Positions 11,546-21,854 of a stretch of 64,000 nucleotides of DNA are shown here, in pieces. Under the pieces are notes generated by a model. It ran no database searches. It saw nothing but the letters and a program-made list of their open reading frames with translations, and was not told the DNA's origin. The position numbers were made by a program, and so were the translations under genes. Where the stretch lies: positions 3,968,001 to 4,032,000 of the forward strand of contig NC_057845.1 of NCBI RefSeq assembly GCF_910594005.1, written 5' to 3'. Positions within the stretch are counted from its first letter, which is position 1, and the number at the start of each line of letters is the position of its first letter. The DNA is from Cervus elaphus. Taxonomy: Eukaryota > Chordata > Mammalia > Artiodactyla > Cervidae.

Positions 11546-12604
11546 ACCCCAAGAATGGAAAGTTGGTTTAACATTCAAATTTAAATCAATGTAAAGCACC
11601 ATATAAATAAAATAAAGGAGGAAAAAACACTTTAAAATCTCCATAGTTGCAGGTCAACAGAGGGAAATACTGGTAAAAGGATAGATGGAGATCAATGGAA
11701 CAAAAGAGAGTCTAGAAGATTTTTACAAAGGGTGGTCAGCTGATTATCAACAAGCTACTTAGGTTTTTAATAAATATTGATAGAACAAACTGGGTGTCTG
11801 TATGGAAAAAAGTGACTCTCACTTCCTTACTTAATGTAAAAATCAATCAAAAATGGATCACAGAATTAAATATGTTAGATAAAAGTGTAAAACTTCTGGG
11901 AGAAAACATAAGGGAAAACATCTTCAACCTTGGGATAGTCAAAGCTTTCTTGGATAGAACATAAAAAACTGTAAAAGAAAAAATAAATTCAACTTTATCA
12001 AAATTTAAAACATCTGCCCCTTAAGAAACACCATTACAAAAATGAAAAGGCAAGCCAGAGACTAGGTGAAAATATTTGCAAAACACCTATCTGACAAAGG
12101 ACTTCTTATAAGACTATATAAAGAACTCTGATAATAAGATAAGCAACCCAATAAAGGATGAGTTAAAGATTTGTTCACAAAACACATACAGAAGATGCAT
12201 GCTAATACACATAAGAACCAACACCCAACAACATTTAGCCTTCATGGAAATGCAAATTAAAGTTACATGAGACATTGTTACCCACCCACCAGAGATGCTA
12301 AAAATAATGACAAAAGAAAGTGTTGGCAAGAGTAAGGAGCAACTGAAGGACTCAAACACTGCTGGTGAGAATGTAAAATGATACAACCACTTTAGAAACA
12401 GTTTGATAGACTCTGACATGGTTAAGCACATACTTATATGACAGTAATTCCCCTCCTAAAATTTAACCAAGAGAAATAAAATATATTTCCGCATAAAGAA
12501 ATATAAGTAAATGCTCATTGCAGCTTTAGTCATAAAGTCCAAAACTGGAAAAAACCTACATGTCCCTCAGCAGATGATGGGATAAATAAGGAATTACTAC
12601 TCAG
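11546..12604 (+). mobile_element. Old L1, RT region to 3' end
   Basis: Forward L1 sequence: ggaaagttggtttaacattc near the start, later tggatcacagaattaaatat, caaagcccaga-type and gaaatgcaaattaaagttac segments, then the 3' region gctcattgcagctttagtc. It probably belongs to the same L1 as 8510-9588. It continues beyond the BovB insertion at 13123-13200. Confidence 0.8.
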
Positions 12605-13122
12605 TGATGAGAAGGAAGAAAAGCTATGACCAACCTAGACAGCATATTAAAAAGGAGAGACATTACTTTGCCAACGAAGTAATGCCAAATTTTCCATCTA
12701 GTCAAAGCTCTGCTTCTTCCAGTAGTCATGTATGGGAGAGATGGACTATAAAGAAAGCTGAACGCCAAAGAATTGATGTTTTTGAACTGTGGTGTTGGAG
12801 AAGACTCTTGACCCTTGGATTGCAAGGAGAGCAAACCAGTCAATCCTAAAGGAAATCAGTCCTGAATATTCATTGGAAGGACTGATGTTGAAGCTGAAGC
12901 TTCAATACTTTGGCCACCTGATGCGAAGAACTGAGTCACTGATAAAGGAGGAGAAGGGGACGCCAGAGCATGAGATGGTTGGATGGCGTCACCAACTTGA
13001 TGGACATGAGTCTAAGCAAGATCTGGGAGCTGGTGATGGACAGGGAGACCTGGCGTGCCACAGTCCACGGGGTTGCAAAAAGAGTTGGACATGATTGAAC
13101 TGACTGAACTGATGAAAAGGAA
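12605..13122 (+). mobile_element. BovB LINE nested in L1
   Basis: Forward BovB 3' fragment (body about 12618-13109) between direct repeats tgatgagaaggaa (12605-12617) and tgatgaaaaggaa (13110-13122). L1 3' sequence (ggaattactactcag | gaaaaggaacaaaggactga) continues across it. The frame is broken in several places. Confidence 0.88.
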
Positions 13123-13599
13123 CAAAGGACTGATTCAGTCAAAAATATGGAAAAATCTCAAAACCGTCAGGCTGAGAAAAAGAAGCTGAAATTAAAGTCA
13201 CGGTGTCCAAATCTGATCACCTTTTAGGATGGTATGCAGAACAGTGCCTACATGAATTGGATAGCCCCTCTAGCTCAACACTTGAAACCAAACCAGATGA
13301 AATTTTAACAACTTGGTGGTGAAGGTTGAATAGGTAATAAAATGAAAGGAGAACAGCTTAGAGTATTCCATTGTGTCTCCAACTATTCTCTATACACGTG
13401 TCTCTGGAACTCCCCCTGATAAACTTAATTGCACTTCTTTATTGCAGTTATCGTGGTAAAGCTAAAGTCCCAGGAGTAGACTACAGGTCCTGCACGATCC
13501 AGCCCCCAGCTGCTCCAACCACAGCTGACTCCTTGCTGTAGCTGGCATCCCAGGGACCAGCTCACAGCCTCAGTTCTTCTGCACAACTGTTGCACTACC

Positions 13600-13930
13600 T
13601 AGAACTTTCTCTGCTAGATGTCCACCTGGCTCAGCCATTCACCTCTTTCAAGTCTTTGCCCCAGCATCAAACTCACAGAGATGCCTGACCTGACCACATT
13701 ACTTAAAATCACAGGCCTCTCTGCTGGAGACTCTCTTCCCTACTTGCTCTCCAGAGCAACTTTCCCTCTTCTAATAGAGAACATGCTTTTCTTTATTTCC
13801 TGAGTCCTTGTCTACCCTGCAAACAGAAGGTAAGCTCCATGAGGGCAGGGTTTCTGTCTCTGCTATCCACTGTTGGATCCTTAGTGCTTACCGGCACTTG
13901 CACTGAGTTGGCATGCAGCAGGCCCAGCAT
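13600..13930 (+). mobile_element. L2 LINE 3' end
   Basis: Old forward L2 3' end; the conserved segment ggtaagctccatgagggcag lies at 13829-13848, followed by a degenerate tail. Confidence 0.7.
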
Positions 13931-13963
13931 GTGTGCTGAATTACCAGACAGCCTACTTTCAGA

Positions 13964-14108
13964 GGATGAGCTGATTGGATGGCATCTCCAACTCAATGGA
14001 CGTGAGTCTTAGCAAATTCCGGGAGAGAGTGAGGAACAGCGAAGCCTAGTGTGCTGCAGTCCATGGGGTCACAGAATCGGACACGACTTAGCAACTGAGC
14101 AACAACTA
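13964..14108 (+). mobile_element. BovB 3' end fragment
   Basis: Short forward fragment: gatgagctgattggatggca to cggacacgacttagcaactg. It lies 134 bp from exon 14. Confidence 0.8.
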
Positions 14109-14241
14109 CTTTCAGGCAGGTACCCTGTCTGCTTCATCTTGGCCCGCTAGATGCTTGCTGCTTGCTGGGTGAATAAGTGAATGAAATGAGTCAAAGAAAG
14201 GCATGGAAGCCAAAAGGCTTTTAAGGGACACAGTTTCTCAC

Positions 14242-14382
14242 CTGTAATTGTTGTTGTAGGTGGGTGATTTCTGCAATTCTCAACTCTCTAGATTTGTTTG
14301 TGCTCTCAATTTCTTGCCTTTGGGTTGTCAATCGACATCTGATATCCTGAAGTTTTCCTTCTAATTGATGTTTTTTATCATT
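14242..14382 (-). CDS. ITSN1: ITSN1 exon 14: coiled coil
   Basis: This 141-nt exon (phase 0 to 0) encodes residues 486-532, from NDKKHQLEGKLQDIRCRL to ITHLQQQLQ. Acceptor is GTTAAAG|AATGAT (a purine-rich, weak-looking 3' site), donor is TTACAG|GTGAGA. Exons 13 and 14 are both in phase 0 and lie 85 bp apart. Confidence 0.97.
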
Positions 14383-14467
14383 CTTTAACAAGTGAAAAAT
14401 AATAAGAATCATTAGCATTTAACAATTCAATGCAAGTGGGTTCCCAAAGCACAATCGAACTACTCAC
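14383..14467 (-). other. Intron 13 (85 bp)
   Basis: This very short intron separates exons 13 and 14. It starts GTGAGT and ends TTGTTAAAG, with little pyrimidine tract. Both flanking exons are phase 0. Confidence 0.95.
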
Positions 14468-14617
14468 TAGAGCTTCTAATTCAAATTCCAAAGTCTTTTT
14501 CTTTGCTTTCAGCACAACTATGTCTTCTTGTTCTTTGTTTCTTTGATTTAATAGTTCTTGTCTTCGATTCCGTTCCCATTCAAGCTGTCTTTGCCTTTCA
14601 AGCTCCCGTTTTGCAGC
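14468..14617 (-). CDS. ITSN1: ITSN1 exon 13: coiled coil
   Basis: This 150-nt exon (phase 0 to 0) encodes residues 436-485, from AAKRELERQRQLEWERNRRQ to LEFELEAL. Acceptor is GTCACAG|GCTGCA, donor is GCTCTA|GTGAGT. It is separated from exon 14 by an intron of only 85 bp. It matches human ITSN1 as remembered. Confidence 0.97.
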
Positions 14618-14966
14618 CTGTGACATACACAAACAGATGATTTACTAACGGTTCAGTTCTTACACTCTTCAACGTCTCTTAATAAACGTTACATCCAGTA
14701 AGTCTTTTCTTTTAGGGATGAAATAGTATTAAACATGACAAGTGACTTTCATTATAAAACAGCACAAAATTTCATACAAATATGTTATTACTTCTATGGA
14801 AAAAAGAGAATATTCAGAAAAGCTATCATAGTCATGTGGGTTGAGAACAGAAAGGACTATAGGATCACTGACATTCAATTCCTTAGGCCTTTAAGGATGC
14901 TTGGTGTAGTAAGTAAACCTGCTCTTCCTTATTTACTGACTCATAAAAGAAAACAAGGAAAATTAT

Positions 14967-15120
14967 GGGAGTTTCCTGGTAGCTAGGACTCCAAGATCCC
15001 AATGTAGGATGCCCGCGTTCGATCCCTGGTCAAGGAACTAGATACCACATGCTTCAGTTAAAGATCCCACATGCCGAAACTAAGACCTAGAGCAGCCAAA
15101 TAAATACAACAAAATTATCT
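14967..15120 (+). mobile_element. CHR-type tRNA SINE
   Basis: Forward copy with B-box-like gcgttcgatccctggtcaag and a CHR-type tail (gcagccaaataaatac), followed by an A-rich stretch. Confidence 0.75.
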
Positions 15121-15259
15121 TTTCAAAAAAGGCAAATTAACCTAGGAAAAACCCCAGAAAAAAAAAAAACCCACAAAACAAACAAAAAAAACCTTTCTTC
15201 CATCAAACGAGTAATTATTATTTCTTCTGTCACAGGAGAAATTATTATTTATCTCAAGC

Positions 15260-15560
15260 TTTAAAAGTCCGTGACTCCCATGTCCCTAATCATTTGCTTC
15301 CTTGTTAGCACACAAGGTTCTGCAATTTCCCAGCCACGTGAGCTCTCTTCAACCCTGACTCTGACGCTGCTGGGCAGAGGATGTGTCAGGGCACCCGGCA
15401 CTCTTCATTGTATCATAGTTGCTTCTTACCTATTTGTGCCCCAGCTACACTGTGAGGGCCGAGAGGACGGATGGGCACCTAGTCACCACAGCATCTCCAG
15501 GGACCTAATCAACGCCTGGCATACTGTAAACGCCAGTTACACAGTTCTGAACAAACACTC
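15260..15560 (+). mobile_element. Probable L2-like 3' end
   Basis: The order of elements (ttgtatcatagttgcttctt, ctacactgtgagggc, catctccagggacctaa, cgcctggcatactgta) follows the L2 3' end layout, but divergence is high. Confidence 0.45.
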
Positions 15561-16127
15561 TGAAATGCTTTAAAAAAAAATTGAAGAAGGAAGGGTGGTC
15601 TATCTTTTGGTTGTCATTCTGGAAAGGAAAATCTTGTTATTACCTGTGTGTGCGTGCCTGAATGAAAAGGCAGCTTACAGCTAGAAGTTTTCCAAAGCAA
15701 TCATCAGGAGATGAAACCAAAGTATTATTTTTTTATAAAGAAAAAGATCCCTCATCTTTAAAATACATTTCATCCACACAAGAGGATCACGGCATTGCTT
15801 CTGTCACAACACACTAAAACTGGAAAGACAGACAAGAGATTGTCTTGGCCCATATCCAGGTATGGCATCAAATTTAGGAAGCCTTCCATAAAATACAGTA
15901 AAGATTATTAGACTTGTTTTCTAAAGTGGAAAAAGAAAAAGATGCCAAACAATTTAATTATTTAGTGTGGTACCATTACAGTGGTTTAAAAAAAAAAAAC
16001 AATTTCAGTAAACCTTCAGCCTCTCCACCATATGAACCTTTCTATTTCTATATGTGTATATGAATGCAGAAAAAAGGCTAAAAAATACTTAATTGATAAG
16101 ACTAGGTTTGTCATAAGACTAGGTTAT

Positions 16128-16520
16128 CAAAAACTTGTACATGAATGTTCACAGCAACGTTATTGAAAATACCCAAAAGGTAGAAAAAAACCCAAATGTC
16201 CATCAAGTTGATTGTTGAGTGGATAAATAAAATGTTGTCTATCCAGGTAATGGAATATTCCTCAGTTATAAAAAGGAACAGGTATTTATTCAATCTTCAC
16301 ACTGGATGAACCTTGAAAGCTATGCTACGTGAAAGCCACATATTCTATGATTCCATTTATCAAAAATGTCCAGAATAGGCAAAGGTATACAGACAGAAAG
16401 TAAATCTGTGGTTGTTAAGGGCAAGGTGGAATGGGAAAGGGGAGTAGTAACTCCTTAATGGTTAACGAATTTCTTTTCAGGGTGAGGAATCAGTGGTTAT
16501 GGTCACACAACTTGGTGAAT
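16128..16520 (+). mobile_element. L1 3' end
   Basis: Forward old L1 3' sequence (gttcacagcaacgttattga, aaacccaaatgtccatcaag, aatggaatattcctcagtta). It is interrupted at its end by the Bov-A2 SINE and resumes at 16801 (aactgtaaaaag). Confidence 0.75.
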
Positions 16521-16810
16521 AACTAAAACTGCTGCTGCTGCTGCTGCTGCTAAGTCACTTCAGTCGTGTCCGACTCTGTGCGACCCCATAGACGGCAGCC
16601 CACCAGGCTCCCCCATCCCTGGGATTCTCCAGGCAAGAACATTGGAGTGGGTGGCCATTCCTTCTCCAATGCATGAAAAGAAAAGTGAAAGTGAAGTCGC
16701 TCAGTCACGTGGGACTCTTAGCGACCCTACGGACTGCAGCCCACCAGGCACCTCCATCCATGGGATTTTCCACACAATGGAGAGTACTGGAGTGGGTTGT
16801 AACTAAAACT
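16521..16810 (-). mobile_element. Bov-A2 SINE with (GCT)7 and target duplication
   Basis: Reverse-oriented Bov-A2 with two related core units (cagtcgtgtccgactctgtg and cagtcacgtgggactcttag) and a (GCT)7 microsatellite at 16531-16551. The body 16531-16800 sits between perfect direct repeats aactaaaact (16521-16530 and 16801-16810). Confidence 0.9.
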
Positions 16811-16861
16811 ACTGAACTGTAAAAAGAAAAAAACAAGACTGGGTTAACATATTATTGTTGT

Positions 16862-17071
16862 ATTGTACTCAGTCACTCACTTGTCTCTGACTCTTTGTGA
16901 CCCCAAGGACTGTAGCCTGCCAGGCTCCTCAGTCCATGGGATTTTCCAGACAAGAATACTGGAGTGGGTTGCCATTTCCTTCTTCAGGAGATTTTCCCAT
17001 TCCAGGGATCAAACCCGCATCTCCTGCACTGGCAGGCAGATTCTTTACCACTGAGCCATCAGGGAAGGCCA
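16862..17071 (-). mobile_element. Bov-tA SINE
   Basis: Reverse-oriented, near complete, from cagtcactcacttgtctctg to gagccatcagggaaggcc. It forms an inverted pair with the next element. Confidence 0.9.
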
Positions 17072-17110
17072 TATTTTTATACTTTCTTAAAATTTTGTTT
17101 CTTCAAACTT

Positions 17111-17295
17111 AGACGGTATAAAGAATCTGCCTGCAATGTGGGAGACCTAGGTTCGGATCTTTGGGTTGGGAAGATCCCCTGGAGGAGGGCACGGCAACCC
17201 GCTCCAGTATTCTCGCCTGGAGAATCCCCATGGAGCCTGGAGGGCTACAGCCCACGGGGTTACAGAGAGTCAGACACGACTGAGTTACTAAGCAC
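17111..17295 (+). mobile_element. Bov-tA SINE
   Basis: Forward copy starting within the tRNA head (gacggtataaagaatctgcc) and ending cacgactgagttactaagca. It ends 180 bp from the exon 12 splice donor. Confidence 0.9.
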
Positions 17296-17296
17296 A

Positions 17297-17402
17297 TGGC
17301 ATGTGGGAATCTCAGTTCCCCGGACCAGGGATCGGACCTGTGTCTCCTGCCATCTCCTGCACTGCAGGTAGATTCTTTAGCTGCCGAGCCATCAGGGAAG
17401 CC
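17297..17402 (-). mobile_element. CHR or Bov-tA head SINE fragment
   Basis: Reverse-oriented tRNA-like SINE (ttccccggaccagggatcgg ... gccatcagggaagcctc), ending 73 bp from exon 12. A short internal repeat of ctcctgc-type sequence is present. Confidence 0.75.
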
Positions 17403-17475
17403 TCAGTATACTGCCGCCACTTAAGCAAGTCTGTAAGAGCGGCGTGTTAACGACGGGCTGTTTCCGGGGGCTCAC

Positions 17476-17738
17476 CTCCCGCCTCTCGATGTCCTTCCGG
17501 CGCTCCTCCTCCCTCTGCCGCTCCAGCTCCCGCTGCTTCTCCAGCTGCTTTTCCAGCTCCAGTTGTCTTTTGCGCTCCTGCTCCTGGCGCTCCCGCTCCT
17601 TCCTCTCCTGCTCCGCCCGCTCCAGCTGGGCCAGGCGCTCCTGCTCTTTACGCTGCTGCTCCAAGAGCGCTTGTCTCCGCTTCTCCAGCTCCAGGTTGCC
17701 CCGTTCAAAGTTCTCCCGCTTCTTATCTTCAAAGGTTA
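17476..17738 (-). CDS. ITSN1: ITSN1 exon 12: first large coiled-coil exon
   Basis: This 263-nt exon, the largest here, encodes residues 348-435. The sequence is almost entirely Glu, Arg, Gln, Lys and Leu (for example QERKERERQEQERKRQ), typical of a long charged alpha-helix. In human ITSN1 this central region mediates self-association and binding to Eps15. The acceptor is GTCTGAAAG|TAACC (AAG instead of the usual CAG), donor is CGGGAG|GTGAGC. Asp430 replaces the remembered human Glu. The purine-rich codons open long spurious Ser- or Leu-rich frames on the opposite strand. Confidence 0.97.
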
Positions 17739-18126
17739 CTTTCAGACAAGAGACAGGACGATCATGAAAAGCCATATGATGTTCAACAGACATTTTCAAA
17801 GGAAAAACTCCACGGCACACCGGCAATGAGTAACGGACCTGCAGACACGAACTCCCTAAGCTTCCCGCCTGCCTCTGCCCTCACGGATAAGCACCAGGAC
17901 AGGCCCTTTCACTCAGGGTCTCGTTCACATACCCTCCCCTGCAGATGAACCGCATCACAGCGTTCACAATGCCCAAAATGCGGTTTCTGGAATAATCATT
18001 CGACGGAACTTCTCCATCATCACTCATTCTCCATAGCTTCCCTCTTACTGTATCCTTTCCCATTTCTGTGACCTTGATTCAGCAACTGACCCACTCTCTC
18101 CTCTATGCCACAAACTTCTCCTTTTC

Positions 18127-18243
18127 CACCTCTTTTTCTTTGGCCACAAGGCGTGAGGTATCTTAGTTCCCCAACAGTGCGCAAACCCTAGCTCCCTGGT
18201 TGGGAGCCAGGGGTCTTAACCACTGGACCACCAGGTAAGCCCT
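18127..18243 (-). mobile_element. CHR-type tRNA SINE
   Basis: Reverse copy: tttggccacaaggcgtgagg to taaccactggaccaccaggt. Confidence 0.8.
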
Positions 18244-18949
18244 GCCCTGTCCACCTCCTTGTCCTTCGCATGAAACTGTGCCACTCTGTTTTCAATTTTA
18301 ACAAACAGAACGGTTGCTGAAAATAGAGGTAAGATGATGTGTCTCCTCCTGGGTTTCACACTGAAGAGCAGGTTGTGCCCTAATCACTTTGCAGAGGACA
18401 CTCAGTAAACTAGTTTTTCCAACCTATTATTCAGTTTCCTTCTTTGAAGGGCACCAACGTAATGAATTTTAGTCTATCCTCAGGCCAACGATTTTTTTTT
18501 CTCTGATCCATGCTCACACTGTTTGCACCCATTTTATTTTACTTCAAAAAAAAAAAAAATTCCGTGCTCCATGTCCCTTCTGTGTTTTCAGCAGTGTCTA
18601 CTCAGCTTTGTGTTTGCCGCACACGCTTCTGCTGGGAGCCAACCCCAGACACTGGAAGCTCTCACTGCCACCCTGTGCAGCACACCATTCCCATTGTTCC
18701 CAGTCTATTTCAAGAACTGTCACTTCACACTTTGTCTTGAGATATGTAGCTGTGAGCATCCTTTCTTGGCTTCTTCCCACATTACTGCCTGGCCTCCACT
18801 GAAGACAGACTTTCCTTATATACGGCAGTTAGATGAGAGATCAGAGATGGTAAGCAAGTTTTGTTTTCTTTGTTCTTTTTGCTCCTTTAGTGGTTTCAGA
18901 AGAGGCAATACCCATTTCACTCTCCCCACTTTAAAACTGCAAGTCCTCT

Positions 18950-19825
18950 CAGCCAGAGAAAGGAATGAAGTAGTGATACATGCAAACCTAGACAGCGTAT
19001 TTTAATACGCTGAGACATATAATAAGCAGAGACATCACTTCACCAGTAAAGGTCTGTATAGTCTAAGCTATGTTTTTCCAGTAGTCATGTACAGATGTGA
19101 GAAAAGTGAATGTGGAAACCACTCAGTCATGTCCGGCTCTTTGCAACTCCTTGGACTCTACAGCCCATGGAATTCTGGAGGCCAGGATACTGGAGTGAGT
19201 AGGTGTTCCCTTCTCCAGGGGATCCTGGACCACAAAAAAGGCTGAACACTTAAGAACTGATGCTTTTGAACTGTGGTGTTGGAGAAGACTCTTGAGAGTC
19301 CCTTGGACTGCATGGAGATCAAACCAGTCAATCCTAAAGGAAATCAGTCCTGAATATTCAATGGAAGGACTGATGTTGAAGCTGAAGCTTGCTGAAGCTG
19401 AAGCTCCAATACTTTGGCTACCTGATGCAAAGAGCCAACTCATTGGAAAAGACCTTGATGCTGGGAAAGATTGAGGGCAGGAGGAGAAAGGGGTGACAGA
19501 GGATGAGATGGTTGGATGGCATCACTGACTCAATGGACATGAGTTTGAGCAAACTCTGGGAGACGGTGAAAGACAGGGAAGCCTGGCATGCTGCAGTCCA
19601 TGGGGTCACAAAGAGTAGGACACAACATAGCAACTGAGCAACATTGTGGGTAAAATCTCAAAAATACTATGCTAAGTGAAAGAAGCCAGACATAAAAGAG
19701 CACCCAGTACATAATACTGTTTCTATGAAATATTCAGAGGGGGTAAATCCAAAGATACAGAAAGCAGATTGATGATTACTAGGGACTGGGGAAAAGGGAG
19801 AATGTTGAGTAACTAGCTATGGCCA
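18950..19825 (+). mobile_element. BovB LINE nested in L1 3' end
   Basis: L1 3' sequence (gaaaggaatgaagtagtgat) stops at about 18988, BovB runs 18989-19642, and L1 resumes (atctcaaaaatactatgcta, gtgaaagaagccagacataa). The BovB part includes gaactgtggtgttggagaag and ggatgagatggttggatggc, with a small internal duplication of gctgaagct near 19381-19408. Confidence 0.82.
19104..19231 (-). mobile_element. Bov-tA fragment inside the BovB copy
   Basis: The BovB sequence breaks at gatgtgaga and resumes at aaaaaaggctgaacac. Between them lies a reversed Bov-tA part (cactcagtcatgtccggctc, cttctccaggggatcctgg) lacking its head. Confidence 0.78.
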
Positions 19826-20190
19826 TTGTTTTGGACTGAGTGTTTTCCACCCTATCAATTCACATGTGGAAGTAGTAACCCCCAGTGGGATGGTATTTGG
19901 AGAGGAGACCTTTAAAATCGGGTTAAGATAAAGTCATGACTATAGGGCCTTCGTTATGAATTAGTGGCCTTATAAGAAAAGGGAGAGCCATCTCTCTCTT
20001 TTCATGTGCACACATCCAGAAAAGGCCAAGTGAGGATCTGGTGAGAGGGCAGCCATCTGCAAGTCAGGAAGAGCGCCCCCACCAGGAACAGAACTGGATG
20101 GCATCCTGATCGTGGACTTTTCTATCCTCCAGAACTGTGAGAAATAAATTTCTGCTGTTTAAGGCACCCAGGCTAGATGACTTAGAATGA
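19826..20190 (+). mobile_element. MaLR-type LTR (MST/MLT1-like)
   Basis: Forward solo LTR of an ancient non-coding MaLR element. Matching landmarks are agtaacccccagtgggatgg, ttagtggccttataagaaaa and ctccagaactgtgagaaata followed by aatttctgctgtttaaggca. The last two hold the AATAAA polyadenylation signal of the LTR. No coding part is present. Confidence 0.8.
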
Positions 20191-20387
20191 TCAATGTTAT
20201 GTTAAGCAAATTTTACCTCAATTAAAAAAAAACAACAAAAACTGAAAGTCCCTATATACCTTTTTAATTCCAAAATCTGGCCCCATTTTTAATACACAGA
20301 GGCACATAATAAACAGCTGTTGAAAGAAAGAACGCATTAACCAAAACCTCTAATAATGTCACATCCTGTTCAAAACTTGAAACATCG

Positions 20388-20656
20388 GACTCCCCGGGTG
20401 GCAGAGTAGACAGGAATCCACCTGCCAATGCAGGGGACACGGGTCAATCCCTAGTCCAAGAAGCGTCCACACACCGAGGGACCTGAGAGCTTCAGTTACT
20501 GAAGCCAGCTCGTCCAGAGCCTTTGCTCAGCAAGAGAGAAGCCACTGCAATGAGAAGCCCGCACACCATAATTCAGAGCTGACCCAGCTCGCCTCAACTA
20601 TAGAAAGCCCTTGCATGGCAATGAAGACTCAGTGAAGCCAAAAAAATAATTAAATG
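20388..20656 (+). mobile_element. CHR SINE, near full length
   Basis: Forward copy with the CHR head (ccaatgcaggggacacgggt) and the CHR-specific body (gagaagccactgcaatgaga, agcccgcacacc). It ends in ccaaaaaaataattaaatg. Confidence 0.82.
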
Positions 20657-20754
20657 TCTTCCACCAACAGAAAAAGAAAATTCCAAATTCTAAAGATTCC
20701 TGTCCTTATTTGCTTGAAGACTTTATTCCCATGATTATTAACCTGAAATGTTCC

Positions 20755-21090
20755 TCCTTCCCACCCCTGTAATGACCCTATTAATCTTCAAATCTCAACT
20801 CCACTGTGACCTCTTCCATAGAGAGTTAACTGCCAGTGTATTTGCCAGTCTGTGCTAACCAACCACAAGTAAACTCTGCTGTGTATCTGTAATTCTGCCT
20901 TCAGGAATTTATCACAGTTATGCATTGCTTTGATGGTTTTTTATATGGATGTCTTAAATCCTCAGTTGTATCATAACCTTCTAGAGGGCATGGGCCATGT
21001 ATTATTAACATTTAGATTCTTCACTCTACTCAACACACTTCCACAAAGAACATTTCCAGGAAGCAGTTTATCAGTGAACAAAAAGTAATT
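20755..21090 (+). mobile_element. Probable L2 3' end
   Basis: Forward diverged L2-type 3' end, including ctgtgacctcttccatagag, accttctagagggcatgggc and a degenerate final tail. Confidence 0.5.
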
Positions 21091-21738
21091 TAGTTGAAGA
21101 GGAGAGCGGCAGAGCTAGTAGTGTCCTGAGCAGGTCGATTATTCCCTGAGCACTTGAAATGCAGCAAAATGACACCGACAGAGTAGTTACCATGAAGAGA
21201 CTCCATAATAAATTTCCTTAGGGCGTCTTAGTACCAATTATCATTTCATATTAATAATTCATAACCACCAGAGAATATTTTAATAGTATGATGAATTTCT
21301 CATTGTAAATGAGGGTAATTTAAATTAGGTTCCTATTAAATTTAAAATAGCTTCTTGCTATCAAGGAGCTTTCGATTCTATAACAACATGAGAAAACAAC
21401 AGTAGGCAACTTTACATTCTATTTCTGTACTGGTGGTATTAAGCTATCACCTTAAAGGCTTATCAATTTTCAGTGCTTTGTAGATAACATTTATAAAATT
21501 TCTGATAAGTGTTAAATAGATTTCAATTTAAGGTGCATCAGCAGAGTACATAACCTTCTTCATTCTACACATATAGTAAAATCCAAAAAGCATATGCAAA
21601 GCAACTCCTTTCTGACTAAGGTCAGTTAAAGAAACACAGCAATAATGTCATTAGCTAAATATATTTTACCTCCAGCTTTGCCTTAGAGACAGAAAATCTC
21701 TAATAGGCTATAACATTCAAATATAAAGACTGTCTTAC

Positions 21739-21854
21739 CAGGTAGTTTCTTTTCTAGTTGTTGCTGTTCATCTTCCAAAACTGGTTCCTCTGGTAACCTC
21801 TGATCCACCGAAGTTGAGCTTATGACAGATATACCACTACCAGATCGAACTCTT
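21739..21854 (-). CDS. ITSN1: ITSN1 exon 11: linker into the coiled coil
   Basis: This 116-nt exon encodes residues 309-348: a basic start (RRVRSGSG), a Ser/Thr stretch (ISVISSTSVDQ) and an acidic segment (PEEPVLEDEQQQ) leading to the coiled coil. Acceptor is AATTGCAG|AAGAGT, donor is CTACCTG|GTAAGA. Confidence 0.96.

Larger units (their letters stand above)
6563..14241 (-). other. Intron 14
   Basis: This 7679-bp intron is dominated by an old L1 on the plus strand (antisense to ITSN1), cut by MER2, Bov-tA and two BovB insertions (8510-13200). Stretches 6600-7345, 7560-8015 and 8060-8500 are unassigned. Confidence 0.9.
14618..17475 (-). other. Intron 12
   Basis: This 2858-bp intron has four SINEs packed between 16531 and 17402, right below the exon 12 donor, plus an L1 3' end, a CHR and an L2-like segment. 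Stretches 14640-14960 and 15565-16125 are unassigned. Confidence 0.9.
17739..21738 (-). other. Intron 11
   Basis: This 4000-bp intron contains two CHR SINEs, a BovB nested in an L1 3' end, a MaLR LTR and an L2-like segment. The first 380 bp after exon 12's acceptor, 18250-18950 and 21095-21735 are unassigned. Confidence 0.9.

Noticed and set aside
17472..17732. Minus-strand frame of 86 codons rich in Arg, Ser and Trp overlapping exon 12.
   Set aside because: It is a shifted frame of the same coiled-coil exon; the intersectin frame fits the splice sites and the protein family.
17444..17829. Plus-strand open frames of 107 and 88 codons (Ser/Arg-rich and Leu-rich) across exon 12.
   Set aside because: They are the reverse complement of GAG/CGG/CAG-type coiled-coil codons. 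The composition explains both the openness and the bias, and no domain is present.
18523..19005. Plus-strand open frame of 160 codons next to a poly(A) run.
   Set aside because: It crosses an A run, unassigned sequence and the start of an L1/BovB composite; no conserved motif and no fitting splice context.
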